Source: Pelagicoccus enzymogenes
GTDB lineage: Bacteria > Verrucomicrobiota > Verrucomicrobiia > Opitutales > Opitutaceae
NCBI RefSeq assembly: GCF_014803405.1
Contig: NZ_JACYFG010000022.1
Location: 1-64,000 of the forward strand
Reading direction: 5' to 3'
DNA length: 64,000 bases
Shown: positions 17,771 to 27,649 of the stretch, piece by piece
Position numbering within the stretch: position 1 is the stretch's first letter
Layout of the letters: each line of letters starts with the position of its first letter
The notes under the pieces: generated by a model
What the model was told of the DNA's origin: nothing
Databases searched by the model: none
What the model saw: only the letters and a program-made list of their open reading frames with translations
Made by a program: the position numbers and the translations under genes

Positions 17771-18868
17771 ATGACGACGCCCCGATTGCTTTTGGCGCTA
17801 TTCGCCCTTGTCCATTTCACCGCTTCGCTCCTTTCCCAAGCTGCGGAGCTTCCCGTGCGCGGACTCAGTATTCGGGCGCCCGATACGAATCAAGCCGAAC
17901 GTTTCGTCGCCTTCATCGAGGATGAACTCGCGCCCCGGAAAATAAACCTGCTGGTCCTCCGGGTAGACTACCGCTTCGACTACCAAAGCCACCCAGAGCT
18001 CGCCAGCGAAACGCCGCTTACCTTGCCACAGGTGAAAAAGATCGTGGCCGTGGCCCGCGAGAATGGCATTCGTCTCGTTCCGCAAATCAATCTGCTCGGG
18101 CACCAATCTTGGCACAGCACCCTCGGACGCTTGCTCACGGTATATCCAGAATTCGATGAAACGCCCCAGATAAAACTGCCAGAGCCCGGTACCTACAAGT
18201 GGCCCAACGAAGACGGACTCTACTGCAAAAGCTACTGCCCGCAGCATCCAGACTTGCATGAAATCGTCTTCGCCTTGATCGACGAGATTACGGAAGCCTT
18301 TGAAGCCGATGCCTTTCACGCGGGGCTCGACGAGGTTTTCTACATCGGGCACGAGCAGTGTCCGCGCTGCGCGGGCCAGGACAAGGCAGAGCTCTTCGCC
18401 GGAGAGGTTCGCAAGCTGCGCGACCACCTCGCGAAAACGGGCAAAGAGCTCTGGATGTGGGGCGACCGTCTACTCGACGCAGAAACCACTGGGCTAGGGA
18501 TGTGGGAAGCCAGCGACAACGACACCCATCGCGCCGTCGACTTGATTCCCAAAGACGTTGTCATCTGCGACTGGCACTACGAGCGAGCGGAACAGACTCC
18601 CGCCTACTTCGCCCTGAAGGGCTTCGACGTGCTCGCCTGCCCTTGGAACAAGCCGGAGGTCGCCCGCGCCCAACTGCGGCAAGCGATCGACTTTCGCCGC
18701 CACTCCAATCCTCGCTTGGCCGACCGGCATCGCGGCATTCTTCATACCTACTGGTCGAGCGCGGAGAGATTCATGGACCTCTACGAATCCCCAGGAGACG
18801 CTGACGAGCGGACGCTAGGCCCCATCAAGGTTTTGAGGGAGATATTCCCCAAGGCTGTCGCAGAGTAA
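17771..18868 (+). CDS. Secreted glycoside hydrolase family 20-like hexosaminidase
   Basis: A signal peptide (LLLALFALVHFTASLLSQA) leads into a TIM-barrel similar to GH20 beta-N-acetylhexosaminidases. The catalytic Asp-Glu pair is in HAGLDEV (D187, E188), where Asp positions the substrate N-acetyl group and Glu is the acid. Other supports are VPQINLLGHQSWH and a late LACPWNK/HTYWSS stretch. The N-terminal GH20b domain is reduced, so the protein (365 residues) is shorter than classic hexosaminidases. Six bases separate it from the downstream HGSNAT-like gene, so both probably act on amino-sugar polymers. The exact substrate is not determined by the sequence. Confidence 0.82.
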   Translation: MTTPRLLLALFALVHFTASLLSQAAELPVRGLSIRAPDTNQAERFVAFIEDELAPRKINLLVLRVDYRFDYQSHPELASETPLTLPQVKKIVAVARENGIRLVPQINLLGHQSWHSTLGRLLTVYPEFDETPQIKLPEPGTYKWPNEDGLYCKSYCPQHPDLHEIVFALIDEITEAFEADAFHAGLDEVFYIGHEQCPRCAGQDKAELFAGEVRKLRDHLAKTGKELWMWGDRLLDAETTGLGMWEASDNDTHRAVDLIPKDVVICDWHYERAEQTPAYFALKGFDVLACPWNKPEVARAQLRQAIDFRRHSNPRLADRHRGILHTYWSSAERFMDLYESPGDADERTLGPIKVLREIFPKAVAE

Positions 18869-18874
18869 AGCCGT

Positions 18875-20059
18875 ATGGAAAACCGGATACGATCCATCGA
18901 CGCGTTCCGAGCGCTCACCATGCTGCTCATGGTGTGGGTCAACGACTTTTGGAGCCTGTCGAACGTGCCAAGCTGGCTGCTCCACGTTTCAGCCGATACC
19001 GATGGCATGGGGTTCTCCGACATCATTTTTCCGGTGTTCCTGTTCATCGTCGGATTGTCCATTCCCTTCGCGCTGCAAGCCCGTGCCCAGCGGGGCGAAA
19101 ACCTCCTGCAGGTCTGCAAACACATAGCAGCCCGTTCTGCCGCCCTGATCCTCATGGGCGTCTTGATGGTCAATCTGGAGAATTACGACACCGAGGCTGC
19201 CCTCCTGCCCAAAATGGCATGGCAGCTCACAATGGTCGCCGCCTTTATTCTCATCTGGAATTCGTATCCAAAATCCGATAGCTGGAAAACGAAAGCGCGC
19301 GCCCTTCGGGCGTTCGGCTGGGCCCTCATCGTCGTCCTCCTCTACACGTTCCGCAGCGCCCCCGCGAATGGATACAATTGGATCGAGCCTCATTGGTGGG
19401 GAATTTTAGGCCTTATCGGCTGGTCCTACCTGATCTGCTCGCTATACACGCTTTTCGCCTCTCAAAACATTGCCTCGGTTCTCGTCGGTTGGCTGGCCTT
19501 GTCCCTGTTCAATATCGCATGGTTAGCGGGCTGGCTCGACGCGCTGGCTCCCCTCAAGGACTACGTTTGGATCGTAGGCGACGGCTCGCTTCCCGCGCTC
19601 ACCCTGTGCGGCTGCTTGCTATCCCTTATCTACCTGCACTACCGAGGCAGGGCTTCCTTGGCTCGCTTCTACGCCTGCGCCGTTTCAATCGGCTGCGCAT
19701 GCATCCTGGTCGGCTTCCTGCTGCGCCCATTGGGAGGCATATCGAAAATCCACGCCACCCCATCCTGGACCCAGATCTGCGCCGGCATCGCTATCCTGAG
19801 CTTCACTGCGATCTACTGGATCGTCGACCAGCAGCGCCTTAAGGCTTGGTACACAATCATTGCTCCAGCTGGATCCGCGACCCTCACGTGCTACTTGCTG
19901 CCCTATTTAGCTTATCCGCTGCTCGAGCTTGCCGGGCTAAGCCTACCAGAGGTCGCCACCTCAGGCCTCCTCGGCCTTATGAAGTCGCTCGCGTTCGCCT
20001 TCGCAATCGTCTGGGCAACGGGCGGACTCAATCGTTGCGGCGTAAAGCTCGGCGTCTAG
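18875..20059 (+). CDS. HGSNAT-like membrane acetyltransferase (DUF5009)
   Basis: This polytopic protein (about ten membrane helices) has the family opening IDAFRALTMLLMVWVNDFW and the segment SDIIFPVFLFIVGLSIPF. H37 (WLLHVS) aligns with the position of the active-site His of human heparan-alpha-glucosaminide N-acetyltransferase. Family members move an acetyl group across the membrane to terminal amino-sugars. Bacterial versions are usually encoded beside glycosidases, as here, directly after a GH20 enzyme. The length of 394 residues is typical. A role in acetylating hexosamines for sequential degradation is inferred from context. Confidence 0.82.
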   Translation: MENRIRSIDAFRALTMLLMVWVNDFWSLSNVPSWLLHVSADTDGMGFSDIIFPVFLFIVGLSIPFALQARAQRGENLLQVCKHIAARSAALILMGVLMVNLENYDTEAALLPKMAWQLTMVAAFILIWNSYPKSDSWKTKARALRAFGWALIVVLLYTFRSAPANGYNWIEPHWWGILGLIGWSYLICSLYTLFASQNIASVLVGWLALSLFNIAWLAGWLDALAPLKDYVWIVGDGSLPALTLCGCLLSLIYLHYRGRASLARFYACAVSIGCACILVGFLLRPLGGISKIHATPSWTQICAGIAILSFTAIYWIVDQQRLKAWYTIIAPAGSATLTCYLLPYLAYPLLELAGLSLPEVATSGLLGLMKSLAFAFAIVWATGGLNRCGVKLGV

Positions 20060-20176
20060 GACGGGCCGCGCCTGAAGTCCAGGCCATGGCATTCCAGCAG
20101 TCTTAGGCAAGACTGACTCACGACTTTACCAATCGAGAATTAGGCCTAGGGTGACCGCTCGCTAACTTCTCAAGAC

Positions 20177-22264
20177 ATGATACCAGAAAACCCATCCTTT
20201 CACGCCCATCACTCTCCCGTGGGGGCTCTCGCATCCTTCACCTGCGGAGCCCATGGAGCCAAAGGAGGCATGGGCCTCGAGCTATCTGGCCCCTACCAGG
20301 GAGATATTTCGGTCGGCTACCAAGATGCGGCTGGAACCCTGAACTTGCTTCCCCTCTTCGCCGACAACGACTCCTCCGAGTCGGAAAGGTACGTGGAAGG
20401 CTCCCTTCAAGCCGCTAGGCCTCAACGCGTGCTTAAGGACGTCACGCGCGAATACCTGTGGGCCACGGACCGTATTTCCGCGCCGGGCGTCACCTTTGAA
20501 ATCGTCACTCCATTCTTCGCCATTCCCGACCCGAAGTATGCGACTCCCACCGAACTCGCCTTCGCAAGCTGCCCTGTCGTGCAGGTTTCCGTGACCTTCA
20601 AGAACGATGGAACCGAAGGGATCCGAGGCATCTTCGCCCTCGGCATCGACCACCGCTGGAGCAGCCTAGGCGAGCGAACCAACGGAACGCTGACCGGCGC
20701 CATGAGTCGGGAAGAGATCGGCTTCGCTACCCAAAACGAGGAAGCGAGCTGCTGGATGGACTTCGACCCGCTCTCGGCCCTCAACCGTAAACACTCGACT
20801 GCGGAGTTCCTGCTCGGCCCCACGGCAGGCCTGGAGATCTACGTTCCGCCCGGCGAGGAACGAACCCTGGAGATAACGCTCGGCTTCTTCAAGGCGGGAA
20901 CCGCGACCTACAACCGGGCGATGTCGTACTACTACACGCAACACTTCACAAACCTGTCTCAAGTTCTTGAATACGGGATAGCCTGCCGCGAAGAGTACCT
21001 CGAGCTCGCTCGCGAGCGGGACGAGGAACTCGCCAGCTCGAAGCTCAACGACGAGCAAAAGTTCCTTATCGCCCATGCCACCCGCAGCTACTACGGATCG
21101 ACGCAGTGGCTTTGGGACGGCAGCCAATCGGTTTGGGTCGTCAACGAAGGAGAGTACCTCATGATGAACACCTTCGACCTCACCGTCGACATGCTGTTCT
21201 TCGAAATGCGCTTCAACCCTTGGACGGTGCGCAACGAACTCGAGCAATTCGTGAACCGCTACTCCTTCTACGACGAGGTTTTCGACCCAGCGGATCCCGA
21301 AACCCTCTACCCTGGCGGCATTTCCTTCACCCACGACATGGGCGTCATGAACCATTGGAGCCCGGCGACCCGTAGCTCCTACGAGGTCGGAGGGCTCGAC
21401 CGAGCCTGCTTCTCGCACATGACCTGCGAGCAATTGACCAACTGGGTGCTCTGCGCAGGCGCTTACCTATCCAAAACGCACGACGAGGAATTCCTTCGCC
21501 GCTACCGGCACATTCTCGTCGAATGCTTCACCTCCCTGCAAAACCGCGACCATCACGACCCCGCCCAACGCGACGGGATCATGAGCCTGGAATCATCGCG
21601 CACCCAGGGCGGCGGCGAGATCACCACTTACGATTCGCTCGACCACTCGCTCGGGCAATCACGACGCAACATCTACCTTGGCGGCAAGATGTGGGCCTCC
21701 TACGTGGCGCTCGAAAAGCTCTTCGAGCTCTCGGAGCTCGACGAGCTATCCAAGGAAGCCCGAGAGGCAGCGTCCCTCGCAGCCAAGACCTTGACCGAAG
21801 GTTACGATCCAAATCTTGGATACATTCCGGCTGTACTGGAAGAAGGCAATACCAGCGCCATCATTCCAGCCATCGAAGCCCTCGTCTATCCCTACTTTAT
21901 GGGCCTGAGCGAGGTGACCAGCGAGCAGGGCCCCTACGGCGATTACATCAAGACGCTCAAGAAGCACTTGAAGCATGTTATCGACACGGGCATCTGCCTC
22001 TACGAGGACGGAGGCTGGAAGCTCTCCTCCTCCGCCGACAACTCTTGGATGTCGAAGATCAACCTCTGCCAATTCGTCGCTCGCGAGATTCTCGGCTTCG
22101 ACTTCGGAAAGGGACAGTTCGAGGCTGACCGAGCACACGCCCGCTGGGAGCGCGAAGGGTCCAAGCTTTCCGCTTGCTCGGACCAATTCCGTTCCGGCGT
22201 CGCTCACGGCTCGCTCTACTACCCGCGTATCGTCACCAACATACTCTGGCTGCGGGAGCAGTAG
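20177..22264 (+). CDS. Glycoside hydrolase family 52 beta-xylosidase
   Basis: The N-terminus FHAHHSPVGALASFT and the overall 695-residue length match GH52, a small family of retaining beta-xylosidases best known from Geobacillus. The nucleophile motif is VVNEGEYLMMNTFDLTVD (Glu at 324/326). The acid/base region is GGGEITTYDSLDHSLGQ (Asp at 486/489). There is no signal peptide, so the enzyme is expected to be cytoplasmic and to act on imported xylo-oligosaccharides. It lies between the GH20 cluster and a hybrid kinase, near a dehydratase and dehydrogenase that fit pentose oxidation. Family assignment is strong; substrate follows from the family. Confidence 0.9.
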   Translation: MIPENPSFHAHHSPVGALASFTCGAHGAKGGMGLELSGPYQGDISVGYQDAAGTLNLLPLFADNDSSESERYVEGSLQAARPQRVLKDVTREYLWATDRISAPGVTFEIVTPFFAIPDPKYATPTELAFASCPVVQVSVTFKNDGTEGIRGIFALGIDHRWSSLGERTNGTLTGAMSREEIGFATQNEEASCWMDFDPLSALNRKHSTAEFLLGPTAGLEIYVPPGEERTLEITLGFFKAGTATYNRAMSYYYTQHFTNLSQVLEYGIACREEYLELARERDEELASSKLNDEQKFLIAHATRSYYGSTQWLWDGSQSVWVVNEGEYLMMNTFDLTVDMLFFEMRFNPWTVRNELEQFVNRYSFYDEVFDPADPETLYPGGISFTHDMGVMNHWSPATRSSYEVGGLDRACFSHMTCEQLTNWVLCAGAYLSKTHDEEFLRRYRHILVECFTSLQNRDHHDPAQRDGIMSLESSRTQGGGEITTYDSLDHSLGQSRRNIYLGGKMWASYVALEKLFELSELDELSKEAREAASLAAKTLTEGYDPNLGYIPAVLEEGNTSAIIPAIEALVYPYFMGLSEVTSEQGPYGDYIKTLKKHLKHVIDTGICLYEDGGWKLSSSADNSWMSKINLCQFVAREILGFDFGKGQFEADRAHARWEREGSKLSACSDQFRSGVAHGSLYYPRIVTNILWLREQ

Positions 22265-22416
22265 AGCTGCTGCCAAACCAGTCGACGCAGCGCTTTAACA
22301 CGGTCCTATTGGTAAAATAACAATCTAAAACCAGCGGCGGCGGCGTTTCGAGGCGGCGAATATTGAAAAGGGCCAAGGAAATTCAGTAGTTTGTACCCAG
22401 TAACTACCCCGCAGTT

Positions 22417-25400
22417 TTGGCTACCCATCCCTACACGCCGCAATTTTTGACGATAGCGTCGAGACTCGTCTTGAACGCGGCGTTGGCCGTGGCCTGCTTG
22501 CAGCTTTGCGCCCCTGCTGAAGCCTTCCAAAAGGAGCTCACCTTCAAGCACATTTCAAGGGATAGCGGCCTGCCCGGAAATACGATCAAAAGCATTGTGC
22601 AGGATGCCGACGGAGTCATGTGGATCGGCTTCGAGGCTGGTGGGTTCGCTAGCTACGACGGATCCGAGTTCACGGTGTTCAGCAAAGGGGAAAACGCCTA
22701 CGACGAGCTATACAGCGACTACATCAACGACCTGTACTTCGACGATAGCGGGCTTCTCTGGATTTCGACGGAAGAAGGTTTGAACACCTACGACCGGAGG
22801 CGAAACGCCATCCACCGCGTCGCATTGGAAAGCGATCCTTCCGACCCGCGTAGACGTTCCGTGCTCAAGGTCCTGCAGGACGCTCGCGGGAGGATTTGGG
22901 TCGCGACGAACAGGGGCATTTTCCTTCGCGAAAGCGACAGCGCCGCCTTCGAGTCCGTGAGCGTTTCGCACAACGCCAGCGGTAGCGAGAATTCCGTCTT
23001 GAATTGCCAAAAGGTCTACCAAGATCACTACGGCCTCATTTGGATCGCGACACGCAACGGAGCCTATGTCTACAACGACTTGGACGGCATTTTCGAACCC
23101 CCAGCCTTCATCGACTTCGGCGAACGAAACCCGCGCTCCAACGACTTCTTCGATATCATCGAAGACAACCGTGGCAATCTGTGGTTTGGCCACCAGACCG
23201 GCATCGGCCGTTACAACCGGACCGAACGCAGGTACACCGAAATCAAGCTTCACGAGGCTGGCTCCGACGAAGAAGAGACCAACGTCCAATGCCTGCTCAG
23301 CGACCGCCGCGGCTACATTTGGGTCGGCACGTTCTCGGACGGGCTGCGCATCATCGACCCAGTCCAAAACTCGATTCGCAGCATCCGCGTTTCTCCCTCC
23401 AACAGCGAGGGCCTGCTCAGCAACAGCATTCGCTCCCTGCATGAAGACAGAAACGGCCTGGTCTGGATCGGTTCGAAGTTCGAAGGCATATTCATTTACG
23501 ATCAAATCATCGAAACCTTCCCCCTGCAACGGGGCAGCATCGAACGGGACGGAGGGCTCTTCGGAACTCACGTCATGTCCTTGCTCGTCGACCGCGAGGG
23601 ACTGCTGTGGGTAGGAACCAAGCGAGGCGGCTTGAATCTCTACGATCCGAACTCGGACCAGTACCTGGCCAACTACTACAGCGGCGAAAGCGAAGGCGAC
23701 ATCTTCGACAATCGCATCGAGGACATCTTGGAAAGCAGCAGCGGAACAGTTTGGCTGGGAACTGAAAAAGGGGTTTCGCGCTTCATCAGAGAGGAACAAC
23801 GCTTCCAAAACTATAGCACCTACGTGGTGCGCGAACTTGCCGAAGCGCCAGACAACAAGCTTTACGTAGGCACCAACTACGGCTTGCAGATATTCGACCC
23901 CGCCGACGGAAGTTTCACCGCGTTTCCGGAGGTCGACGGGATAGACCTCTCCCCGCAGTCCGGAAAGGAAATCAAAGCCCTCTATCGGAACAAGACAGGC
24001 CTGCTCTTCATTGGAACCCATCACGACGGTCTCTACCTCTACGATCCCGAGATGAATACCTTGGAGGCCTATATGCCTTCCCAGGAAGACGAGACCTCGA
24101 TTAGCGGAGACAAGATACGCTCTGTCTACGAGGACGCGCGCGGACGCATCTGGATCGGCACCCGACTCGACGGGCTCAACTTGTTCGACTTGGAGCGTCG
24201 CAGTTTCGAGCGCTTCTCTCGCCAGATGGAAACGGTCGGCCATTCCATCTTCGGCATTGCTGAAGACATCAGGGGAAACCTTTGGCTCACGACCAATCGG
24301 GGCATCAGCAAGTTCAACCCCAGCGAGGACACGCTCGAGACTTTTGACAGCAACTACGGGCTGCAAAGCGACGTGTTCGAGCCGAACGCGATCGCCATGG
24401 GGGCGGACGGGATGATTTACGCGGGCGGCGACGGCGGCTTCAACTCCTTCGATCCGCTGACCATCAGAAAGCAGGAAACCCAAAGAAACGTCGTATTGTC
24501 ATCCGCCAAGGTATTCGACAAGCGGATACACCAGACCGATCAAAGCGTCGCCCTGAAATTCCCTCACGACCAGAATTACCTGACCCTTTCCTTTTCGCTA
24601 ACCGACTACAGCGCCCCGGGGCAAAACGAATTCCGATATCGCCTGCAAGGCTTGGACAAAGACTGGATCTACGGTGGAAAGCGAAACTACATGACCTACA
24701 CAGCCCTCGCTCCGGGCAAGTACAGCTTTATCGTCGAAGGCCGGACTCCATCCAGCAAATGGATCAACAGCGGCCCCCTGCTGACATTCGAAATATTGAA
24801 GCCGTTTTGGCAGGAACCCGTTTTTATCGCGTCCTCGAGCATCGTCCTCCTCGCTTTGCTGTGCTTGCTCTATGTCTACCTCACGCGGCGGCAGCGCCAC
24901 CACCAGGCCCAGCTCGAACTTCTAGTCAAGCACAGGACCTCCGACCTTCAGGAGGCGAACGAGTTGCTGGCCAGCAAGACCGAAGAGCTCGCCTCCCACC
25001 AAGCGAACCTAGAACAGATAGTCGCCCACCGTACGAGCGAACTGGAGAGAGCCAAGCTGAAGGCAGAAGAATCGGATCGGCTGAAATCTTCCTTCCTGGC
25101 CAACATGTCGCATGAGATACGCACGCCGATGAACGCCATCGTCGGGTTCTCGGAACTCATCGGCCTTCCCGGCTTTTCCGAAGAGGAAAAGCTCGAATAC
25201 ATCTCCCTGATACAAGGCAACTGTGCCTCGCTGAACAACATCATCGACGACATACTAGACATCTCGCTGCTCGAGGCCGGCCAACTGCGAATCCACAAGA
25301 CGAAGTTCGACCTGAAGCAATTGCTCCGGGATATCGAGAACGCCTTCGTCGCCCACCCGGGCGGATTGAAGCGAGATGGAGTCAGCCTGAATTTCGAGGG

Positions 25401-26229
25401 CGACCTCAGCGGCGAAGCCTACGAGATAGTGAGCGACAAACAACGCCTCACCCAAGTGATCACCAACCTGGTCAGCAACGCCCTGAAATTTACGACTCAG
25501 GGACACGTCACCGTATCCTACGAAATTGACGAGCGGAACGATCAGATCCGCTTTCGAGTGGAGGACAGCGGAATCGGAATCACCGAGGAGAACCTTTCCA
25601 CCATTTGGAACCGATTCCAAAAAATCGAGGACAACCCGCACGAAGTGTTCCGGGGAACCGGACTTGGCCTTTCCATTTCGAAGAGTTTGGTCGACCAACT
25701 CGGAGGGCAGATATCCGTGGCTTCAACTTACGGAGAGGGATCAGTCTTCACCTTCACCTTGCCTCTCGTCAGAAGCTTAGCCTCCACGGACAACTCCTCA
25801 GATCAAGCGCCCGAGCTCCCCTCCCCCGGCGCCTTAGCGAAGGAGGAAGACCAGCCGACCTTGCTCGTCGCGGAAGACGAAGATTCGAACTATCAACTGA
25901 TCGACAGGATCCTAAAGGAAACCAGGCTCCGTTTGATACGGGCGGAAAACGGAGCAAAGGCTGTCGAAATTTGCGAAGACCGGCAGCGCCGCATCGATCT
26001 GGTCCTGATGGACATCAAGATGCCTGTCCTCGACGGAAAAGAAGCGACTCAAATCCTCAAGCGCAAGCGCCCCAACCTCCCGATCATCGCCTACACGGCT
26101 TACGCGAGCCAATCGGAGGAAGAGGAAATCATGGCCTACGGATTCGATGAGTATATCAGAAAGCCGACTAGCCGCGCCGCGGTGCTCAAGATCGTCGAGA
26201 AGTATTTGCCCGGGGCACCCCCCTCCTGA
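22417..26229 (+). CDS. Hybrid histidine kinase with reg_prop beta-propeller sensor
   Basis: This 1270-residue one-protein signalling relay has, in order: a signal peptide (to ~35); about fourteen reg_prop propeller repeats (each with a WIG/WVG core, ~55-680); a Y_Y_Y domain (ending GKYSFIVEG); a membrane helix near 795 (ASSSIVLLALLCLLYVYL); a coiled coil; HisKA with phospho-acceptor H899 in NMSHEIRTPMNAIVGF; HATPase_c with GTGLGLSISKS; and a receiver with D1199 (LMDIKMP). The propeller is periplasmic and in relatives senses oligosaccharides. Unlike Bacteroides HTCS proteins there is no C-terminal AraC domain, so a separate output regulator is needed. Start is TTG at 22417. Confidence 0.9.
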   Translation: MATHPYTPQFLTIASRLVLNAALAVACLQLCAPAEAFQKELTFKHISRDSGLPGNTIKSIVQDADGVMWIGFEAGGFASYDGSEFTVFSKGENAYDELYSDYINDLYFDDSGLLWISTEEGLNTYDRRRNAIHRVALESDPSDPRRRSVLKVLQDARGRIWVATNRGIFLRESDSAAFESVSVSHNASGSENSVLNCQKVYQDHYGLIWIATRNGAYVYNDLDGIFEPPAFIDFGERNPRSNDFFDIIEDNRGNLWFGHQTGIGRYNRTERRYTEIKLHEAGSDEEETNVQCLLSDRRGYIWVGTFSDGLRIIDPVQNSIRSIRVSPSNSEGLLSNSIRSLHEDRNGLVWIGSKFEGIFIYDQIIETFPLQRGSIERDGGLFGTHVMSLLVDREGLLWVGTKRGGLNLYDPNSDQYLANYYSGESEGDIFDNRIEDILESSSGTVWLGTEKGVSRFIREEQRFQNYSTYVVRELAEAPDNKLYVGTNYGLQIFDPADGSFTAFPEVDGIDLSPQSGKEIKALYRNKTGLLFIGTHHDGLYLYDPEMNTLEAYMPSQEDETSISGDKIRSVYEDARGRIWIGTRLDGLNLFDLERRSFERFSRQMETVGHSIFGIAEDIRGNLWLTTNRGISKFNPSEDTLETFDSNYGLQSDVFEPNAIAMGADGMIYAGGDGGFNSFDPLTIRKQETQRNVVLSSAKVFDKRIHQTDQSVALKFPHDQNYLTLSFSLTDYSAPGQNEFRYRLQGLDKDWIYGGKRNYMTYTALAPGKYSFIVEGRTPSSKWINSGPLLTFEILKPFWQEPVFIASSSIVLLALLCLLYVYLTRRQRHHQAQLELLVKHRTSDLQEANELLASKTEELASHQANLEQIVAHRTSELERAKLKAEESDRLKSSFLANMSHEIRTPMNAIVGFSELIGLPGFSEEEKLEYISLIQGNCASLNNIIDDILDISLLEAGQLRIHKTKFDLKQLLRDIENAFVAHPGGLKRDGVSLNFEGDLSGEAYEIVSDKQRLTQVITNLVSNALKFTTQGHVTVSYEIDERNDQIRFRVEDSGIGITEENLSTIWNRFQKIEDNPHEVFRGTGLGLSISKSLVDQLGGQISVASTYGEGSVFTFTLPLVRSLASTDNSSDQAPELPSPGALAKEEDQPTLLVAEDEDSNYQLIDRILKETRLRLIRAENGAKAVEICEDRQRRIDLVLMDIKMPVLDGKEATQILKRKRPNLPIIAYTAYASQSEEEEIMAYGFDEYIRKPTSRAAVLKIVEKYLPGAPPS

Positions 26230-26239
26230 CCAGGACCGA

Positions 26240-27421
26240 TCAGCTCTCGCTCAAGCGCTTCACCTCCGCGTCGTCGAACATCTGGTGCGCCTCCTCCAGA
26301 AGGCCGAGAACCTGGTCGGCAAACGGACTTTCGGACAGCTTCTCGCGCATTTCCCCCTCGTCGTAATCCTTAGCCTTGTGGCCCGGGAACCAGTGTCCCG
26401 CGTTTCCAAGCAAGTTGTAGCGCATCTTGCCCCATTCCACGATATCCAGAGCCTTCGCATAGGTGTAAAGTCGCATGATTTCCTTGACGTTGACGCCGCC
26501 GGGCAACTCCTCCCATTCGGGAATCCCTTTCCACCACCCAGCGCACCAATCCGCTCCTAAGGTTTTGACCATCTCGGCCCGCAGCTTTTCCTCGACCGGC
26601 TTCATCGTTTCCTCGGCCTTGTCGTAATAGTCGAGCATTTCCAGGTGCGTATCGAAATCCTGGGGACAGCTCACGCCCATGCTCAAGGTGTGGACTTCCG
26701 GCCTGGATAGGCAGAACAAGGCATTCCACTGCATCGGATGAAGGTCGCCGCAAAGCTCCACCAGCTTTTGCGGAGGAGAGTAGAGCTTGCCGCCCTTGTC
26801 GTTCGGACTGATGATGAAGACGCCCATGTCCTGCTGCTTGGCGACTTGAATCGCCTCCCAGTTGAGCTCGTTCACGAAGTACCAGTGCACGTTGCAGTAG
26901 TCGAACAGTCCGCTGGCGTTCGCCTCGCAAATCACCTGGTTGCTCGCATGCGTGGAGTAGCCGATGTGCCGGATGCGCCCCTGCTCCCTCAACTTGCGAG
27001 CCACCTCCATGCAGCCCCCGTCGCGTAACACCCAATCGAGAATCTCCGCATTGTTTATCCCGTGAAAGGAGAACAGGTCGACGTAGTCCGTTTTCAGGTA
27101 CGCCATCGACTTCTCGAAATTCTCCAGGAAAACCTTGGGATCCTCCTCCGGAGCCACCTTCGTTTGCAGGATCAGTTCTTCCCGATTGAACTTGGGAAGA
27201 ATCATGCCCAATTGCATTTCGGAAGAGCCATAGCCGCGGGCCGTTTCGATATGGTTGGAACCAACCTCCAAGGAGAACCGCACCGCCGCTTCCAGGTTTG
27301 CCTGCCCGCCTCGCTTGACCTCATCCCACGGAATATCCGACCAGCTCTGCTGAAAACGCATCCCGCCGCAGGTGATTACCGGCATCTTAATCTCAGTGCG
27401 ACCATATCTGCGATACTTCAT
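26240..27421 (-). CDS. Aldo/keto reductase (COG1453-like, without Fe-S cysteines)
   Basis: The N-terminal ~270 residues form an aldo/keto reductase barrel: MKYRRYGRTEIKMP, then IETARGYGSSE (the usual catalytic Asp is Glu, Tyr retained), LQTKVAPEEDP (Lys) and FSFHGIN (His). The C-terminal extension is typical of the group that normally ends in a 4Fe-4S-type cysteine motif, but here the cysteines are mostly gone (WCAGWWKGIPEWEELP). The ATG at 27421 is chosen because conservation starts there. It is convergent with the hybrid kinase gene and divergent from the pentose dehydrogenase operon. Substrate is unknown; sugar or aldehyde reduction is plausible. Confidence 0.85.
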   Translation of the reverse strand: MKYRRYGRTEIKMPVITCGGMRFQQSWSDIPWDEVKRGGQANLEAAVRFSLEVGSNHIETARGYGSSEMQLGMILPKFNREELILQTKVAPEEDPKVFLENFEKSMAYLKTDYVDLFSFHGINNAEILDWVLRDGGCMEVARKLREQGRIRHIGYSTHASNQVICEANASGLFDYCNVHWYFVNELNWEAIQVAKQQDMGVFIISPNDKGGKLYSPPQKLVELCGDLHPMQWNALFCLSRPEVHTLSMGVSCPQDFDTHLEMLDYYDKAEETMKPVEEKLRAEMVKTLGADWCAGWWKGIPEWEELPGGVNVKEIMRLYTYAKALDIVEWGKMRYNLLGNAGHWFPGHKAKDYDEGEMREKLSESPFADQVLGLLEEAHQMFDDAEVKRLSES

Positions 27422-27649
27422 AAGCCCTAAAGTGCTGCCCAAAATTCGAGGCAAGGCCATTAAAAAAAGCTGACGCGGAGGCGTCTAGAATCCGCTCTCA
27501 CTATTTAACCCGCCTCGGAAGTCGTTGCCTACTCAACGTTTCAGTCGTTTAACTCGGTGAATCCTCGTTTTTCCTTTAGACAGGGAGGTCGCTCAATCTA
27601 GCCTCGACCTCAAACACGCCTATTAACCCAACTTCCCCCCAAAATCATC

